NCBI GenBank assembly: GCA_900766785.1
Contig: CAAFWT010000149.1
Coordinates: 1-8,092 of the forward strand
Source of the DNA: an uncultured Paraprevotella sp.
Lineage (GTDB): Bacteria > Bacteroidota > Bacteroidia > Bacteroidales > Bacteroidaceae
Direction of reading: 5' to 3'
DNA: 8,092 nt
In this document: piece by piece, positions 7,811 through 8,092 of the stretch
How the letters are laid out: each line of letters starts with the position of its first letter
How positions within the stretch are numbered: position 1 is the first letter of the stretch
Program-made: the position numbers and the translations under genes
The notes under the pieces: generated by a model
Told to the model about the DNA's origin: nothing
What the model saw: only the letters and a program-made list of their open reading frames with translations
Database searches by the model: none

Positions 7811-7896
7811 GGACGCAGTGCACTGCATCCTGGGTTGCAGTGCACTGCAACCGGGGTTTCAGTGCACTGCGTCCGCACTTGCAGTGCACTGCGTCC
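7811..7896. repeat. Tandem array of four 22-bp palindromic repeats
   Basis: Four copies of the invariant core CAGTGCACTGC begin at 7816, 7838, 7860 and 7882, an exact period of 22 bp. Each contains the 10-bp palindrome CAGTGCACTG, with GTGCAC at its centre, and each core is followed by two variable bases and then CC (ATCC, AACC, GTCC, GTCC). Copy 2 extends to a perfect 20-bp palindrome (7833-7852) and copy 1 to a 20-bp palindrome with one mismatched pair (7811-7830). The 4-bp spacers differ (TGGG, GGGG, GCAC, then AAAG). The array begins 7 bp after the fucosidase stop and would be transcribed with it. Of bases 7811-7900, 55 of 90 are G or C. The period is not a multiple of three, so the copies fall in different reading frames, which argues against coding. 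A 22-bp spacing places the dyad centres on about the same face of the helix. Its role is unknown: candidates are an operator array, an mRNA 3'-end structure or a dispersed genomic repeat. Confidence 0.93.
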
Positions 7897-8092
7897 AAAG
7901 CGGGATAACGGACATGGAATCTCTCTGCTGATGCTGGTCACGTCTGGAGGAGATGTATCTGGGGCTGTCTTATCGGGTTTCAGCCTGCAGTCAGTTGCGC
8001 TCTCTGAAGAGGGCTTTTAAAACACGGATTTGGACGGGTTGGACAGATTTCGTTGCGTGGTGAGGTCCGGTCCTGCGGCGTACTGCCCTCCA
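7897..8092. other. Non-coding tail of the contig
   Basis: Apart from the possible terminator at 7999-8018 I see no gene here on either strand. The short open frames have no start context, domain or composition like the genes beside them. On the minus strand the frames entering from the right edge close quickly (by about 7990-8020), so at most a few dozen C-terminal residues of an off-contig gene could be present, and nothing recognisable is encoded. Near the end, ACGGATTTGG (8024-8033), ACGGGTTGG (8034-8042) and ACAGATTT (8043-8050) form a degenerate direct triplet. Confidence 0.6.
7999..8018 (+). terminator. Possible short intrinsic terminator downstream of the fucosidase
   Basis: GCTCTC (7999-8004) pairs with GAGGGC (8009-8014) around the tetraloop TGAA, with one G-U pair, and is followed at once by TTTT (8015-8018). 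The stem is only 6 bp and lies about 195 bp beyond the fucosidase stop, so it is plausible but weak. If real, the array at 7811-7896 lies inside the fucosidase 3' untranslated region. Confidence 0.4.

Noticed and set aside
7811..7896. CRISPR array
   Set aside because: The constant part is an 11-bp palindrome with spacers too short (about 11 bp) to be guides, and no cas genes are present.
7711..7941. 76-codon minus-strand open frame spanning the fucosidase end and the array
   Set aside because: Part is antisense to GH29 and part is repeat; the product has no recognisable feature.
7808..8020. 70-codon + strand open frame across the palindrome array
   Set aside because: It reads through a 22-bp repeat in shifting frames, starts 5 bp after the fucosidase stop and shows no domain, so it is a chance frame.
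7897..8092. C-terminus of a minus-strand gene entering from the right edge
   Set aside because: All three minus frames close within about 25-35 codons of the edge, and none gives a recognisable protein end.

Overview
The window reads as a fragment of a Bacteroidota genome, most likely order Bacteroidales (Prevotella/Segatella/Bacteroides-like). The evidence is a SusC/SusD pair, SusD-type lipoprotein export signals, starts that lack Shine-Dalgarno sequences but sit in A/T-rich contexts, and a TAnnTTTG-type -7 promoter element. The first 20 bases match the 3' end of the standard Illumina TruSeq adapter. The sequence is therefore probably a whole short-read (perhaps metagenomic) contig with untrimmed adapter at its left edge.

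Layout, all genes on the + strand. (1) 21-485: C-terminal 154 residues of a protein whose start is missing, probably a fasciclin-type surface lipoprotein accessory to the transporter. (2) 495-3926: SusC/RagA-type TonB-dependent outer-membrane transporter, 1143 aa. (3) 3952-6231: SusD/RagB-type surface lipoprotein, 759 aa, unusually long for its family. These three are spaced by 9 and 25 bp and look like one operon. Its end is marked by two hairpins (6246-6272 and 6280-6333), the second being a very long stem with a U-rich 3' side. (4) A separate transcription unit begins at a likely promoter (6373-6380) and encodes a secreted GH29 alpha-L-fucosidase (6445-7803, 452 aa). (5) 7804-8092 has no convincing gene. 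It holds a striking array of four 22-bp units, each centred on the palindrome CAGTGCACTG, starting 7 bp after the fucosidase stop, then a possible short terminator at 7999-8018.

How the parts work together: SusC and SusD form the usual lid-and-barrel complex for TonB-driven import of a bulky nutrient, and the upstream partial protein is probably a surface accessory. The fucosidase would remove terminal fucose from glycans in the periplasm or outside the cell. It may supply or trim a ligand for the transporter, but the separate promoter and the strong terminator between them mean that co-function is only an inference. No regulator (hybrid two-component system, ECF sigma/anti-sigma pair, SusR-like) is visible.

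The least explained element is the palindromic tandem array at 7811-7896: an invariant 11-bp core, an exact 22-bp period, and units that can pair with each other in RNA.
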